Positions 18,994 through 28,488 are shown, counted from the stretch's first letter. The stretch: DNA of 64,000 bases from Cyanobacteria bacterium OH_CBrB_359 (GCA_023433065.1 JAEZET010000003.1:186001-250000); one strand, 5' to 3'. Notes: generated by a model not told the origin, from the sequence alone. Translations and numbers: made by a program.

Positions 18994-19003
18994 TATATAA
19001 CTT

Positions 19004-19077
19004 GCGCCTGTAGCTCAGTTGGATAGAGTGTTTGGCTACGAACCAAAAGGTCGGGAGTTCGAATCTCTCCAGGCGCG
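19004..19077 (+). tRNA. tRNA-Arg (anticodon ACG)
   Basis: A complete 74-base cloverleaf. The acceptor stem GCGCCTG pairs with CAGGCGC and leaves a G discriminator. The D arm contains AGCTCAGTTGGATAGAG, the anticodon stem-loop reads TTGGCTACGAACCAA with anticodon ACG, and the T arm contains GTTCGAATC. The A34 would be deaminated to inosine by TadA in bacteria. The 3' CCA is not encoded. Confidence 0.97.
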
Positions 19078-19113
19078 TTTATTATAAAATAAACCTTTTA
19101 AACTTAATTCATT

Positions 19114-20025
19114 TTATAAATTTAGTTTTTTAACTAATTCGGGGATTATTTTATTCCATGCCTTTTCATTAGGATGTTCATCAAATTCTGCAAGTTTATA
19201 AATATCCAAGTTCATGTTTTCTTTGACTAAGTCTTTTGTATCGAGTATTATTACGCCTTGTTCTTTAAGTCTATTGAATTTTGGATATTCTTCAATTTCA
19301 TAAAACTTTCCAACAGATCTATATTCTAAAATAACAAATTTTATATTAGGGTAATGTTTTTTTATTTCTTTCATGCATTCAAGGAAAATCTCTTCAAAGT
19401 ATTCGTATTCAGGATATTTTGAGTCATTTTCCAGCTTACGTTGAATGTTTCTTAATATATATGGGTAATAATATTTGTAGCATTTATTAATTTTTACTTG
19501 GGTGTATTTGCCATTAACTAGCTTATATTGCAGGTTTTGGTCATTGGAGCCAAATTTGCTAAAATATTTAAATCTGGGGTTTTGAACGTATATCCAAGTA
19601 TATATAAGATATTCAGGTTCTTTTTTTATAGCTTTGTATAAGCTTTCATCCTTTAGCTGGTAGAGCATGTGATTTATGGAACCTGAAGGGATGCCCCTAT
19701 TATATACGGCTCTTTTAGAGAGCATTGAAAGCTTATATGAGCCGGTTTGCTCTTCATTTAAACCATAACCGTATGCAAAAGAACAACCGAACCATAATAT
19801 TGATTTTTTAGAAAAATTTTCCCCGACAGGTTTTCTAAGATTTATTTTTTTCCATTCATTATATATTTCATCAAAAGGTTTTATTGTTCTGGAAAATCGG
19901 TTTGCAAGAATCGTTCTGCGTCCATTTTCATCATAATCTAATGACCAATTAATATATGAAATAATCTCAATGATTGCAAAAATAACAAAAGTAACAATAA
20001 TATTTATAAAAATAATTTTTTTCAT
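19114..20025 (-). CDS. Membrane-anchored SGNH/GDSL-hydrolase-like protein
   Basis: A 303-residue protein with one N-terminal membrane anchor (about residues 3-24) and an extracytoplasmic SGNH-like domain. Block I reads WFGCSFAYGYG, with the serine after Cys in place of the classic GDS. A GIPSGSINHML segment fits block II/III, and DEHPNEKAW near the C-terminus supplies the DxxH of block V. Such proteins remove or transfer acyl groups on cell-surface glycans. The ATG at 20023-20025 has GAGAA seven bases upstream; an ATG 12 codons earlier is less likely because it would put a polar leader before the anchor. Distantly similar to the SGNH protein at 41436. Confidence 0.7.
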   Translation of the reverse strand: MKKIIFINIIVTFVIFAIIEIISYINWSLDYDENGRRTILANRFSRTIKPFDEIYNEWKKINLRKPVGENFSKKSILWFGCSFAYGYGLNEEQTGSYKLSMLSKRAVYNRGIPSGSINHMLYQLKDESLYKAIKKEPEYLIYTWIYVQNPRFKYFSKFGSNDQNLQYKLVNGKYTQVKINKCYKYYYPYILRNIQRKLENDSKYPEYEYFEEIFLECMKEIKKHYPNIKFVILEYRSVGKFYEIEEYPKFNRLKEQGVIILDTKDLVKENMNLDIYKLAEFDEHPNEKAWNKIIPELVKKLNL

Positions 20026-20204
20026 GACTAATTTCTCTATTTCCCAGATAGTAGCAAGCATGTTTAATATCTTATATTTATTATATATCGTTCATACTTT
20101 TAGATAAAATTTAATTTTTTTGAATGAGACAATTAAGCATACTTAAATCAGTTTTTGTGTATTCGTATAAATTTTCAAGAGTATTTAGTAATACGCTATT
20201 TAAA

Positions 20205-20822
20205 TCAAGAACTTCCTGTATTAGCTTTTATACACTCGATAATAATAGAAGGGTAAGGTATTCTGTACAAATCGTTCCTTGTATTTATGTTTATTTCCTT
20301 AAAAAATTTCGATGCAAGCTTAAAATAGTCTTCTTTTGTCCTTAAAACTTCACCGCGTTCATTATTTAATAAAATTTGTTCTATCAAAGATAAATTTAGA
20401 CTGTAGCAGCCATCATAAATCACTAATCTTCCACCATTTTTTAATAAATTATATGCGTTTTTAAATAATAATCCGGCTTCATAGTCATTTAAATTCATTA
20501 AAATTGCATTAGCCATTACAACATCAAAATTTTTAATATTTAAACTAATATCATTAATTGAAGCTTCGATAAATTTGTAATTACTCTTTTTAAAGTGTTT
20601 TTTTGCATAATTAATATATTCTTTAGATTGGTCAACTCCATAATATTCAATATCATTAGGTAAATATGGGATAATATTACCTGGGCCGCAGCCAAAATCC
20701 AGAACTCTTTGTTTGTTTTTTATTCTTAAATATTTTTCAGAATAGTATTTTCTGAAATTTTTATCACCAATAATCTTTTGGTAAAAAATATATAATGATG
20801 GAAATTTTAGTATTGATTTCAT
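20205..20822 (-). CDS. Class I SAM-dependent methyltransferase
   Basis: A 205-residue methyltransferase. Motif I is VLDFGCGPG, an acidic residue follows at the end of strand 2 (GVDQSKEYI), and motifs around DVVMANAILMNL and LKNGGRLVIYDG complete the Rossmann fold. The substrate is unknown. No strong ribosome binding site is visible. It is on the minus strand, divergent from the polytopic membrane protein at 20954, with the SGNH-like gene downstream, which may indicate envelope lipid or glycan modification (inference). Confidence 0.85.
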   Translation of the reverse strand: MKSILKFPSLYIFYQKIIGDKNFRKYYSEKYLRIKNKQRVLDFGCGPGNIIPYLPNDIEYYGVDQSKEYINYAKKHFKKSNYKFIEASINDISLNIKNFDVVMANAILMNLNDYEAGLLFKNAYNLLKNGGRLVIYDGCYSLNLSLIEQILLNNERGEVLRTKEDYFKLASKFFKEININTRNDLYRIPYPSIIIECIKANTGSS

Positions 20823-20953
20823 AATATATTTTAAAATTTTGTAATTATATAATAATTTTTACAAAAATAAAGAATAAATTCAAACTAATGTTAATTTTTT
20901 GAAAAAAATAAATATTTAATTTAAGATATTTATGAAACATTACGGATTATAAG

Positions 20954-22420
20954 ATGAATAATATATTTTTAAATAAGAAGGTAAAAGGTTTAGCCGTCTT
21001 TTTCTTAATTATTTCCATTTTACATGTAATATATGCATCATGTGTCCAAAGAGGTGCAATTGCAGATGGGTCTCTATTTATATTAAGCATTTTGGATAAA
21101 TTTTCTGATGGTAATTGGGGCTTTATGTCTGCAGTAGATTGCAGGACAAGACTATTTGTGAACGTAATGAATCAACTGCCTATGAATATCGCTTATCATA
21201 TCTTTAATGTTGATAGCAAGTATTGGCTTTCAGTGATTTATTCTTTTCCTCTTTTCTTTTATCCTTTTATTTTTGTTTATTTTAATTATGCTCTAGCCAA
21301 AAGATCTAAAAGATATGATATCGCAGTACTAGGTGTAGTCTTATATTCAGTAGGAATATTGCTTGGCATAATGTATGCCGTTGTAGAAATTTTTCTTGCA
21401 GTATCTGTTTCCTTGTTATTGTTCCATTATATCGTCGCAAAAATTAACTATACAAAATGGGACATAGCCGCAGTAATATTTTTAACAATTATGCAGTTTA
21501 ATAGTCATGAGCTGGTTGCCTATGTTGGCTATATGATGTTTTTAGCTTCATTATATTATGCTAAATCTGAAGAAAATCTTGATAATAAAAAAGTAAAATA
21601 CATTGCAGGCATCGGTTCATTACTTGCCTCAGTATATTTGACTTTCTGGTTTATATTTACACCGAATATTAAAGAAGCCGAAAGATTTTTCCATGATACA
21701 TTTCATTCGTTTATAGATATGCAGTTCCATTCATCTTTACTAATATTATTGTTCCTTTATCTTTTTCTCTGGGTGCTTTTTAAAAAAGAAGTTTTTTCAA
21801 CTAAGAATATAATTACTATTTCCCTTATTAATCTTATAGGTGTTGCATTTATGATAATGCATTTAGATATATATTCTTCTTTTGCTTTTTTTCATTATAG
21901 ATTATGGCCATGTATAATTTTGCCCGTCATAATTTTGTATATATGGTTATCTGATGTTTATAAAATAAAGCATTCAGAAGTGTTTTATACCAATTTATTG
22001 GCTATTACCTTGTGCACAGGCATTGTATGCAGTATTTGGCAACTTAACAACAGTTATAGATTCGATAAAATAGTAGATCGTTTAAATGCTAAAATCGACA
22101 AGGTGAATAAAACTTTTATAAACCCTGATAAAGATCTGGTAAAATTATATAATAGCCAGAAAAATATGTTTTTTTATTGTGATACTTATTTTGCCGATTC
22201 AGTACTTTTTCAAAATGAGGTTGACATAAACAGCGTAATAATGCCATCAAAAAAAGAAGGATGCCCTTCGGAATTTTCTATAAATGAAGATGAAGAAACT
22301 TTTGATGTTCCTTTTTATGAAGTCAGTATTGAGAGTAAGTTTTGGGATTTGCGCAATGTCGCAGACAAACTGGAAGAGCAGCAAATGATTAAAGAAGAAC
22401 AAAACAATACTTTGGAATAG
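20954..22420 (+). CDS. Polytopic membrane protein of unknown function
   Basis: A 488-residue protein with about ten hydrophobic helices in residues 8-365 and a hydrophilic C-terminal tail of about 120 residues ending in an acidic, glutamate-rich segment. An acidic DGSLFIL segment in the first loop and an EL/E pair in the middle helices recall GT-C-type glycosyltransferases. The typical WxDE signature is not present, so the assignment is only suggestive. It resembles in size and layout the polytopic proteins at 49577 and 57256 in the glycan region. Confidence 0.65.
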   Translation: MNNIFLNKKVKGLAVFFLIISILHVIYASCVQRGAIADGSLFILSILDKFSDGNWGFMSAVDCRTRLFVNVMNQLPMNIAYHIFNVDSKYWLSVIYSFPLFFYPFIFVYFNYALAKRSKRYDIAVLGVVLYSVGILLGIMYAVVEIFLAVSVSLLLFHYIVAKINYTKWDIAAVIFLTIMQFNSHELVAYVGYMMFLASLYYAKSEENLDNKKVKYIAGIGSLLASVYLTFWFIFTPNIKEAERFFHDTFHSFIDMQFHSSLLILLFLYLFLWVLFKKEVFSTKNIITISLINLIGVAFMIMHLDIYSSFAFFHYRLWPCIILPVIILYIWLSDVYKIKHSEVFYTNLLAITLCTGIVCSIWQLNNSYRFDKIVDRLNAKIDKVNKTFINPDKDLVKLYNSQKNMFFYCDTYFADSVLFQNEVDINSVIMPSKKEGCPSEFSINEDEETFDVPFYEVSIESKFWDLRNVADKLEEQQMIKEEQNNTLE

Positions 22421-22429
22421 CTTAAAGTT

Positions 22430-23347
22430 TTAAAGTTGTTGTAAACTGAGTTGTCGTAAAAGGAATATTTCTAATTGCATAAAATATCCTGTGGGTTCAA
22501 AAATATAATTGCCTATAATTTTCATTAGTTCTGAATCGGAGCCACCTCTACCTTGCAATTTAAAATCTTTGAAACCTAACTTTATTAATTCATCAATATG
22601 TTTAACTGATATAGACGTGCTTCTGTATATTGATTCAACTTTATTCATGTCTATATGGCAGAACCTTTTATATTTTGTTTCTTTCCCGGCATCGATGTCT
22701 GCAATCATATCATAATGAGTTTGAGAAAGCGGGCAATTTTTTAGACAACCTAAGTTGGGCATAAGCTCGATTTTATTTTTATCTTTAAGTTGTTTCATGA
22801 ATTTTTTATTTGAGTAAAACTCGGGACGAACAACAACTTTATCATATTTTTTACATAATTTATTATAGTAGTCGGGAGTTTCATCATATTTTTTATATTC
22901 GTAAACAGGTTTCAATATTGACGAGATAATCTTAATTTTGGGATAATTTTCTCGAATGTGTTCATAAAGGATATCCGACGAAACTATGGCATAATTATTT
23001 TCGGAGATTTCTCCTGCTATTTTTAAAAGGAGATTACCTTGTTTATCTTTTAAGTCATCTTTGCAAATTCTATAATTGCTGAAAGTGAAGCAACAACTTA
23101 TGTTTTTTTTATTATGTTCTTCTATAATATTAGTAATCGAATCAGAATTTATTTCTGCTATTTGGGAAGGTCTTCCACCGCTCCAGGGTGATTTTACTCC
23201 TCCATAAACAGATTGAATAGGTTGTTTTATCCCTAGGTCTTTACAATAATCAATCAAAGCTAATATTAGTTTGTCATTATTAAATAGTGAAGGGACTTTC
23301 CAGTTGATTTTTTCTCTTTTAGCAGGGTAAAAAGTTTTTTTATCCAT
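22430..23347 (-). CDS. Conserved-type Cys-containing protein, possibly TIM-barrel/U32-like
   Basis: A 305-residue soluble protein. It has WSGGRPS near residue 55, a CCFTFSNY strand near 85-92, an alternating strand/helix pattern (YAIVSSDIL, KIISSILKPV, KVVVRPEFYSN, KIELMPNLGC) and a cysteine group at Cys201, Cys205 and Cys230. The alternation fits a TIM barrel, and the GC-x3-CP motif followed by a distant cysteine could hold an Fe-S cluster, as in U32-family proteins. No radical SAM CxxxCxxC is present. The relationship is a guess from pattern only. It is convergent with the membrane protein at 20954, 9 bases apart. Confidence 0.55.
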   Translation of the reverse strand: MDKKTFYPAKREKINWKVPSLFNNDKLILALIDYCKDLGIKQPIQSVYGGVKSPWSGGRPSQIAEINSDSITNIIEEHNKKNISCCFTFSNYRICKDDLKDKQGNLLLKIAGEISENNYAIVSSDILYEHIRENYPKIKIISSILKPVYEYKKYDETPDYYNKLCKKYDKVVVRPEFYSNKKFMKQLKDKNKIELMPNLGCLKNCPLSQTHYDMIADIDAGKETKYKRFCHIDMNKVESIYRSTSISVKHIDELIKLGFKDFKLQGRGGSDSELMKIIGNYIFEPTGYFMQLEIFLLRQLSLQQL

Positions 23348-23380
23348 ATTATATTTTAACTTTTTTATATCTTCTAAATT

Positions 23381-23407
23381 AAAAGGACTATAAACAAATT
23401 ATAGTCC
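23381..23407 (-). terminator. Intrinsic terminator after the 407-aa gene
   Basis: GGACTATAA at 23385-23393 and TTATAGTCC at 23399-23407 form a perfect 9-bp stem with a 5-base loop. On the minus strand it is followed by a T-rich tail (23381-23384 and beyond). It lies about 40 bases after the stop of the gene ending at 23448. Confidence 0.7.
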
Positions 23408-23447
23408 AAAGTATTTAAAAATCCAAAATTATTACTTTTTTTACTAT

Positions 23448-24671
23448 TTAAGATTCAGCTTGTTCAGGTATTTCAGGAGCGTCTATTGTTATATCGGTAT
23501 TTCCGTCTTTTACTATATAGAACTTATCTATTTCGCTCCTTGCTGCGGTTTCAGTCTTGCCCTTATCAACAAGCTGTTGAACTTTATCTTCATATTGAGA
23601 TTTTGTTATTAGTGTACGTCCGTCTGTATTTGTTGTTTCTGTTATTTCAGTGTTATCTATTTCTCCCATTGAATCGTCATTTCCACCATTAGAACCATGG
23701 GATTTATGATAATAGTTTGTCTTTTCACCTGTATAAGTGTTAGTTCTGCCATTATAATATCCGCTGTCTCTTTTGTGTTCAAAGTCTTTCCAATAAGCTG
23801 CACGTTCATTTTCAATCCAATCGGCACAATCTGCTTTTTTTATGTCTTCTGTTTTTAAGAAGTTGTCCCTTGCTTTTTTGGCATTCATTCCGCTTGAGGT
23901 GCCTAATTCTGAGTTATCCATCTGCGCCATAGCCTTTATTTGTTCATATTCTTCCGGGGATAAGTCCAAAAAAGATACACAATCATATCCCATCATGTCA
24001 AGAATTCCTGATGCAAATATTTCATTTTTCTGAGCAAGTCCGTCCGGCATCATATTATCTGATTTTTTTACTTGTGCCAAATTGCCGTCTTCGTCTTTTA
24101 TTACGTTTCCGTTTTCATCTACAAGTGATACCCAGAACATTCTGTTGCCGGTTTTTTCTATGGAAATTCCATATTTTTCTTTTAATATATCGGCTTTGCC
24201 CATTATTCTATCCCAGTTGACCATTGTGCAGTCTTCACCGAATATATCTTCCAGAGCATCATTAAATTTTTGGTCCAAAACTAAGTCTAATGTTGAGTCA
24301 TAAGATGCTGCTATGGTATCAGCATTTTCCGTTCCAATCATTCTTTCAACTGAAACAGCAACGCTTTGAAAATTTCCAACAGATAAATCTTCAAGTTTGA
24401 TACCGTACAGTTTTAATGCTATGGCTTGATATTCGTCATATTCTTGTTCGCTAAGTCCATGAATTTTAGATTTCATTTCATCTTCTGCATTGCGTTCTTC
24501 AATTATAGAATTCAAGCTTTGCACATTTTCTTGCGTATTACCTGTATCTGTAAATATAGAATTATGTTGAGGGACATATTTTGTATCCGTCGTAGATGAA
24601 CCGCTGCCACTACTGTATTGTGGTTTGGTTTTTACAGCTTGATCCTCTCTAAAATACAAATCTGCATCCAT
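23448..24671 (-). CDS. Acidic protein, module component A (paralogue of 27248 gene)
   Basis: A 407-residue soluble, acidic protein with no signal peptide. The Ser/Thr-rich N-terminus is followed by a helical region. A module at about 160-235 contains LVDENGNVIKDEDGN and then MMPDGLAQ...ILDMMGYD; the same module occurs in the protein at 27248 with the same order of residues. The C-terminal part has Gly/Asn/Thr-rich linkers, YYNGRTNTYTGEKTNYYH and a final helix. I do not recognise the family. It is transcribed divergently from the radical SAM gene at 24841, while its paralogue precedes the paralogous radical SAM gene directly. AAGGA precedes the ATG, and its own terminator follows. It could be a substrate or partner of the radical SAM enzyme (inference). 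Confidence 0.75.
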   Translation of the reverse strand: MDADLYFREDQAVKTKPQYSSGSGSSTTDTKYVPQHNSIFTDTGNTQENVQSLNSIIEERNAEDEMKSKIHGLSEQEYDEYQAIALKLYGIKLEDLSVGNFQSVAVSVERMIGTENADTIAASYDSTLDLVLDQKFNDALEDIFGEDCTMVNWDRIMGKADILKEKYGISIEKTGNRMFWVSLVDENGNVIKDEDGNLAQVKKSDNMMPDGLAQKNEIFASGILDMMGYDCVSFLDLSPEEYEQIKAMAQMDNSELGTSSGMNAKKARDNFLKTEDIKKADCADWIENERAAYWKDFEHKRDSGYYNGRTNTYTGEKTNYYHKSHGSNGGNDDSMGEIDNTEITETTNTDGRTLITKSQYEDKVQQLVDKGKTETAARSEIDKFYIVKDGNTDITIDAPEIPEQAES

Positions 24672-24694
24672 GTTTAAAATTCCTTCTAATATAT

Positions 24695-24719
24695 GTTGTA
24701 TATATATAAAATATACAAC
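24695..24719 (-). promoter_or_regulatory. Inverted repeat in the leader of the 407-aa gene
   Basis: GTTGTATAT at 24695-24703 and ATATACAAC at 24711-24719 form a perfect 9-bp inverted repeat with a 7-base spacer, about 25 bases upstream of the start codon of the minus-strand gene. It could be a regulator operator or a leader hairpin. AT-rich background makes it uncertain. Confidence 0.3.
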
Positions 24720-24840
24720 CAGTATGTAATTGCGTATTTAGCTACAGATGTTAAGTTTGTTTAAGTTTGTTCAACTAAATAAATGGTGAAGTCGCTGAGT
24801 TATAATTGTATTATAAATTTATATTATTATAGGAATTCAC

Positions 24841-26640
24841 ATGAATATTTTATACTTATTTCCACCTCAATGGATGCCAATAAGCCCTCATTTTGGAATA
24901 CCATCCTTAATGGGACAATTTAGTGGTTCAGGCTATAATGTAAGTGCTTTTGATTTAAATTTGGAGTTTTATAATCAACTTTTAACTCAACACAATATAT
25001 CAAAATCTTTAAAAATTGCAAAAAAAATGGAGTCTGAACTTTTTGTTGAAATAAGTAAATTTTATCAAAGAGGTAAAGACTTTAATACTTATACAAATTA
25101 TCAAAAAAACCGTTTTGCAAAGCATGTAATGATAAAAAATTTTTTAGCAAAGAATAAAGATGATATTGATAAAATTCCCGTTTTAGTTGAGGGTGCAGTT
25201 TCAATAATGCGTTCAAAGCAACATTTTTATAACCCAAAATTATTATTACAGTCCCTAAACATAATTGATATGGCATTAGAAATCGCATCTATGCCTTATT
25301 ATCCCGCTGTAATAAGCCTTAGCAGCTATAACAACCAGCATTTCGAACTGAATTTTGAAAGTATAAAATACTACGTTTTTGATAATGATACTAATATATA
25401 TATTGATTTCTATAAAAAAATTATTCCGAAAATTTTAGAAAAAAATCCTAATTATATAGGTATTTCTATAAATTCTTCAAGCCAAATTGTTGGAGGATTA
25501 ACTATATCTTCAATGCTGAAGAAGGCTACAAAAGCACATATAAATATAGGTGGAAATTACTTTGGACGAATTACAGAGGCTTTAAGCAACAAACCAGAAT
25601 TTTTTGAATTATTTGCAGATTCTCTTACATTTGAAGAAGGTGAAAAACCAATGTTAGAGCTAGGTGATTATATTGCAGGAAAAATTCCGATTGAAAAAGT
25701 TTCGAATCTGATGTATCTGGAAGATGGAAAAGTGAAGTCAAATCATAAAACTGAACCGATGAAGCTTAATGAAATGAAGCCAATCAGTCTAGAGGGGTTT
25801 GAGCTTAATAAATATTTTATTCCTGAAATCATAATCCCTTTTCAAACATCAAGAGGTTGTTATTGGCGCAAATGCAGCTTTTGTGATCATGATTTTGGCA
25901 TGCAGTATAATATAAAAAACCTCGATAGCTTAGTTGCTCAAATTAAAGAAATGAAAGAAAAATACGGAATAACAAAGTTTGAGTTCATAGATGAGGCAAT
26001 CGGACCTAAATATTTAAATGAGATGTCAGAAAGATTTATAAAGGACAACTTAAACGTGACTTTTTTCTGTGATGCAAGACTTGAGAGCGAATTTTCAAAA
26101 GATCTTATGAAAAAAGCATATGATGCAGGTTTAAGGATGGTTCTTTGGGGCTTGGAATCCGGTTCAAAAAAAATTATGGATTTAATTAATAAAGGTGTGG
26201 ATTTTGACAAAAGATTAAATGTTTTAAGAAATGCCAGAGAAGCTGGAATTTTTAATTTTGCTTTTATATTTTTTGGCTTCCCTGCTGAAACAAAAGAAGA
26301 TGCAATTAAAACAATAGATTTAATTTGTGATAACTCAGATATTATAAATGTCTATGGTAAAAGTATTTTTACGATGGGTAAACATACAAAATTAAGAGAA
26401 GCACCCGACAAATACGGTGTAATTGGAGAAATAAGGCAAGCAGAGGAATTTTCTCCCACTTATGTTTTTGAAGGTGCAGGAATGAACAAGAAAGAACTTA
26501 ATGAAATATCTGATTTGTGTGCCAAAAGAGCTTATGATGTGTATGGCAATGGTCTTATATTTCAGCTTATCACAAGAGAGTTGCTATTTTTATATATTGA
26601 TAAATACGGCGCTGATTGGGTTTCAAATTATAGATTTTAA
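24841..26640 (+). CDS. B12-binding-type radical SAM enzyme, module component B (copy 1)
   Basis: A 599-residue enzyme. The N-terminal 330 residues are a degenerate cobalamin-binding-like region: it starts MNILYLFPPQWMPISPHFG, and has YIGISINSSSQ, HINIGGNYFGR and FEEGEKPMLEL, but no DxHxxG. The radical SAM core follows, with Cys340, Cys345 and Cys348 in CYWRKCSFC (C-x4-C-x2-C, one residue longer than the classic motif), then FIDEAI, WGLESGS and GFPAETKED. Radical SAM enzymes of this layout methylate or rearrange unactivated carbons; the substrate is unknown. AGGA precedes the ATG. A small helical protein gene follows after 11 bases. Paralogues lie at 28489 and 47752. Confidence 0.85.
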   Translation: MNILYLFPPQWMPISPHFGIPSLMGQFSGSGYNVSAFDLNLEFYNQLLTQHNISKSLKIAKKMESELFVEISKFYQRGKDFNTYTNYQKNRFAKHVMIKNFLAKNKDDIDKIPVLVEGAVSIMRSKQHFYNPKLLLQSLNIIDMALEIASMPYYPAVISLSSYNNQHFELNFESIKYYVFDNDTNIYIDFYKKIIPKILEKNPNYIGISINSSSQIVGGLTISSMLKKATKAHINIGGNYFGRITEALSNKPEFFELFADSLTFEEGEKPMLELGDYIAGKIPIEKVSNLMYLEDGKVKSNHKTEPMKLNEMKPISLEGFELNKYFIPEIIIPFQTSRGCYWRKCSFCDHDFGMQYNIKNLDSLVAQIKEMKEKYGITKFEFIDEAIGPKYLNEMSERFIKDNLNVTFFCDARLESEFSKDLMKKAYDAGLRMVLWGLESGSKKIMDLINKGVDFDKRLNVLRNAREAGIFNFAFIFFGFPAETKEDAIKTIDLICDNSDIINVYGKSIFTMGKHTKLREAPDKYGVIGEIRQAEEFSPTYVFEGAGMNKKELNEISDLCAKRAYDVYGNGLIFQLITRELLFLYIDKYGADWVSNYRF

Positions 26641-26651
26641 GAAGGTATAAA

Positions 26652-27008
26652 ATGGATTTTTTAAATATTATAAAAGGCTTATTTACATCCTTAAAAAAAG
26701 ATGAGGGTATTGAAGAAGTTTTTTTGGTTAGAACCCAATATAAGAGAAAATTTAAATTTCAGTTAGAAAAACAACTTTATATGTCTGAAGATGAAATTAA
26801 TCAAATCATTGATATCATTGAATCTTACGAAAAAAAAGTTGACCTGATTAAAAAAGAATTTGATTATTCGGATTTTTCTATCATTAAACAGAATAAATTT
26901 GAGCTTGAGCTAAAAATGATAGAAAAAGAAATGTTTCATATAATTAAAGAAAGAATCAAACTTATAATGCGAGAAAAAGCAAATAAAGCAAAGAAATTTT
27001 TTGATTAA
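26652..27008 (+). CDS. Small helical protein, module component C (copy 1)
   Basis: A 118-residue, highly charged, almost entirely alpha-helical protein with Lys/Glu-rich heptad-like stretches and no cysteine. Alignment by eye with the 130-residue protein at 30302 shows a shared core: G-[IF]-EEV near the start, then a basic helix, then L-Y-x-S-[ED]-[DE]-E-I, then a long C-terminal helix. I recognise no domain. AGAAGG lies just before the ATG and the gene starts 11 bases after the radical SAM stop, so the two are cotranscribed. A partner or chaperone role for the radical SAM enzyme is likely from context only. Confidence 0.75.
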   Translation: MDFLNIIKGLFTSLKKDEGIEEVFLVRTQYKRKFKFQLEKQLYMSEDEINQIIDIIESYEKKVDLIKKEFDYSDFSIIKQNKFELELKMIEKEMFHIIKERIKLIMREKANKAKKFFD

Positions 27009-27247
27009 TTTTTTCGTTATTTTTAAATTTAATTTGATTAAAAAACTCAGTTAGAAAAGCTATTATTTCTTTTTAGCTTTTTATATATTAATTACTCCAT
27101 AATTTAATTTTTAATATTTCTTAATAAATGAAATAATTATGTCAATAATTCTGTATATATATTTTTTATATAAATATCATATGCTATATGCGTATGCATG
27201 TTAGAGATATTACACTAATACATATTAAAGAAAGAGAGAGAAAAAAT

Positions 27248-28372
27248 ATGTTAGATGAGGAACTTAGAAAAAAGCCGGTTTCATTAGCAACATTGAGACA
27301 GGAAGAAGCTAAAGAAGATCCTAAAAAAACAGAAAAGAAAGAAGAGGATACTTCTGTATTTACTTCAAAAAGAGTAAAAGACGATAGTTACTATCAAGAT
27401 TCAAATAATTTGTCATCTAAAAAAAGTTTATGCACACTCGCCGATTCAAGCTTATTTGCTGGTGAGGGGATGAAAGACTATATGGATAGAATGACAAATG
27501 CGATTGACCATATTGATCAAAATGAAAAATGGAGAATCAGCATGGATGTCAATGGTGATGGCACTCCAGATGATGTAAAATTAACTGATGCAATAAGACA
27601 ATGCGGTGATAGTGAATTAGACCTTTATGTTCAGGCCAAAGTTGACGAAGTTATGAAAAAATACGGACATTGTTCGAAAGGCTATTTATCTGAAGACGCA
27701 ATTGCTGACTTAAAAGCTGCAGGCATCAGAGTCGACTCTGTAGGAGCCAGTGACGGCACAAATACCAATAGAGCTTATGCATTTACGCTTGTTGATGAAG
27801 AGGGCAATGTTTTACAAGATGAGAACGGAAAAGCCGGTAATTATATTATGGCTGACTGTTTAATCCCTGACGGATATGCACAAGGAGCAGAGAGAGAATT
27901 AGTAAGTATATTAGATACAATGGGCGAGGATTTAATATCCAAAGCTGATTTTGTCGGTAGAGAATCAGATTACTATGATGTTGTTGCTCAAGTTGAGGCG
28001 AATATTCAAAGTGGAGCATATGAATCAGGTGGTTCAATCGACACATTATATGGAAATATTAAAGATGCTCAAGAGGCAGTAAAACAACTATGGGGAGGCC
28101 ATGGTTCTGCACCTGGAGCTACTAGCTCATCTTCAGGAAATACTGTTGAAGGTGACCCACTTGGTGATGAATTGGTAAATCCAGAAGAGGCCGCAAATAC
28201 TAATGCAGCACAAAGCGCATATGAAGCAAGACTGGAAACAGCGATTGCTGAATATAAGGCAATGAATGGAAAAGATCCAATTGGAAATGATTTAGCTCAG
28301 ATACAGACTCAAGTTAAATCACAGGTCGCATCTTATTACGGAACTGATGTTATTGATCAACTGGATATATAA
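27248..28372 (+). CDS. Acidic protein, module component A (copy 2)
   Basis: A 374-residue acidic protein, paralogous to the 407-residue protein at 23448. After a Lys/Glu-rich N-terminus, residues 100-111 (DVNGDGTPDDVK) resemble an EF-hand or dockerin-type calcium loop, though position 12 is Lys instead of Glu. The shared module spans about 150-235 with LVDEEGNVLQDENG and LIPDGYAQ...ILDTMGED. A Gly/Ser/Thr linker and a C-terminal helix follow. There is no signal peptide. I start it at 27248 because AAAGAGAGAG precedes that ATG; an ATG 20 codons upstream lacks such a site. It ends at a strong terminator ahead of the second radical SAM gene. Confidence 0.75.
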   Translation: MLDEELRKKPVSLATLRQEEAKEDPKKTEKKEEDTSVFTSKRVKDDSYYQDSNNLSSKKSLCTLADSSLFAGEGMKDYMDRMTNAIDHIDQNEKWRISMDVNGDGTPDDVKLTDAIRQCGDSELDLYVQAKVDEVMKKYGHCSKGYLSEDAIADLKAAGIRVDSVGASDGTNTNRAYAFTLVDEEGNVLQDENGKAGNYIMADCLIPDGYAQGAERELVSILDTMGEDLISKADFVGRESDYYDVVAQVEANIQSGAYESGGSIDTLYGNIKDAQEAVKQLWGGHGSAPGATSSSSGNTVEGDPLGDELVNPEEAANTNAAQSAYEARLETAIAEYKAMNGKDPIGNDLAQIQTQVKSQVASYYGTDVIDQLDI

Positions 28373-28388
28373 TTAAGCAAATAATTTG

Positions 28389-28424
28389 AAGATAGGGCTG
28401 AAATTTATATAGGCCCTATCTTTT
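28389..28424 (+). terminator. Intrinsic terminator after the 374-aa gene
   Basis: AAGATAGGGC at 28389-28398 pairs with GCCCTATCTT at 28413-28422 around a 14-base loop, followed by T residues. It lies 16 bases beyond the stop codon and separates component A from the radical SAM gene of the second module copy. Confidence 0.75.
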
Positions 28425-28440
28425 AATATAATTATATTAT

Positions 28441-28469
28441 TTGTGCTGTATTGCAAATTATGCTAAAAT
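28441..28469 (+). promoter_or_regulatory. Candidate promoter of the second radical SAM gene
   Basis: TTGTGC at 28441-28446 and an extended -10 TGCTAAAAT (28461-28469) with a 17-base spacer to TAAAAT. Transcription would start near 28476, leaving a short leader that contains the AAAGGA ribosome binding site. It lies directly after the terminator of the preceding gene, which supports separate transcription. Confidence 0.5.
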
Positions 28470-28488
28470 TACTGTAAAAGGACAGTTT

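Noticed and set aside
24778..24806. Promoter for the first radical SAM gene from TATAAT at 24801
   Set aside because: The -10 is perfect but no acceptable -35 or extended -10 accompanies it.
27545..27580. EF-hand calcium loop in the 374-aa protein
   Set aside because: Only one loop, with Lys at position 12 and no partner hand, so calcium binding is not asserted.
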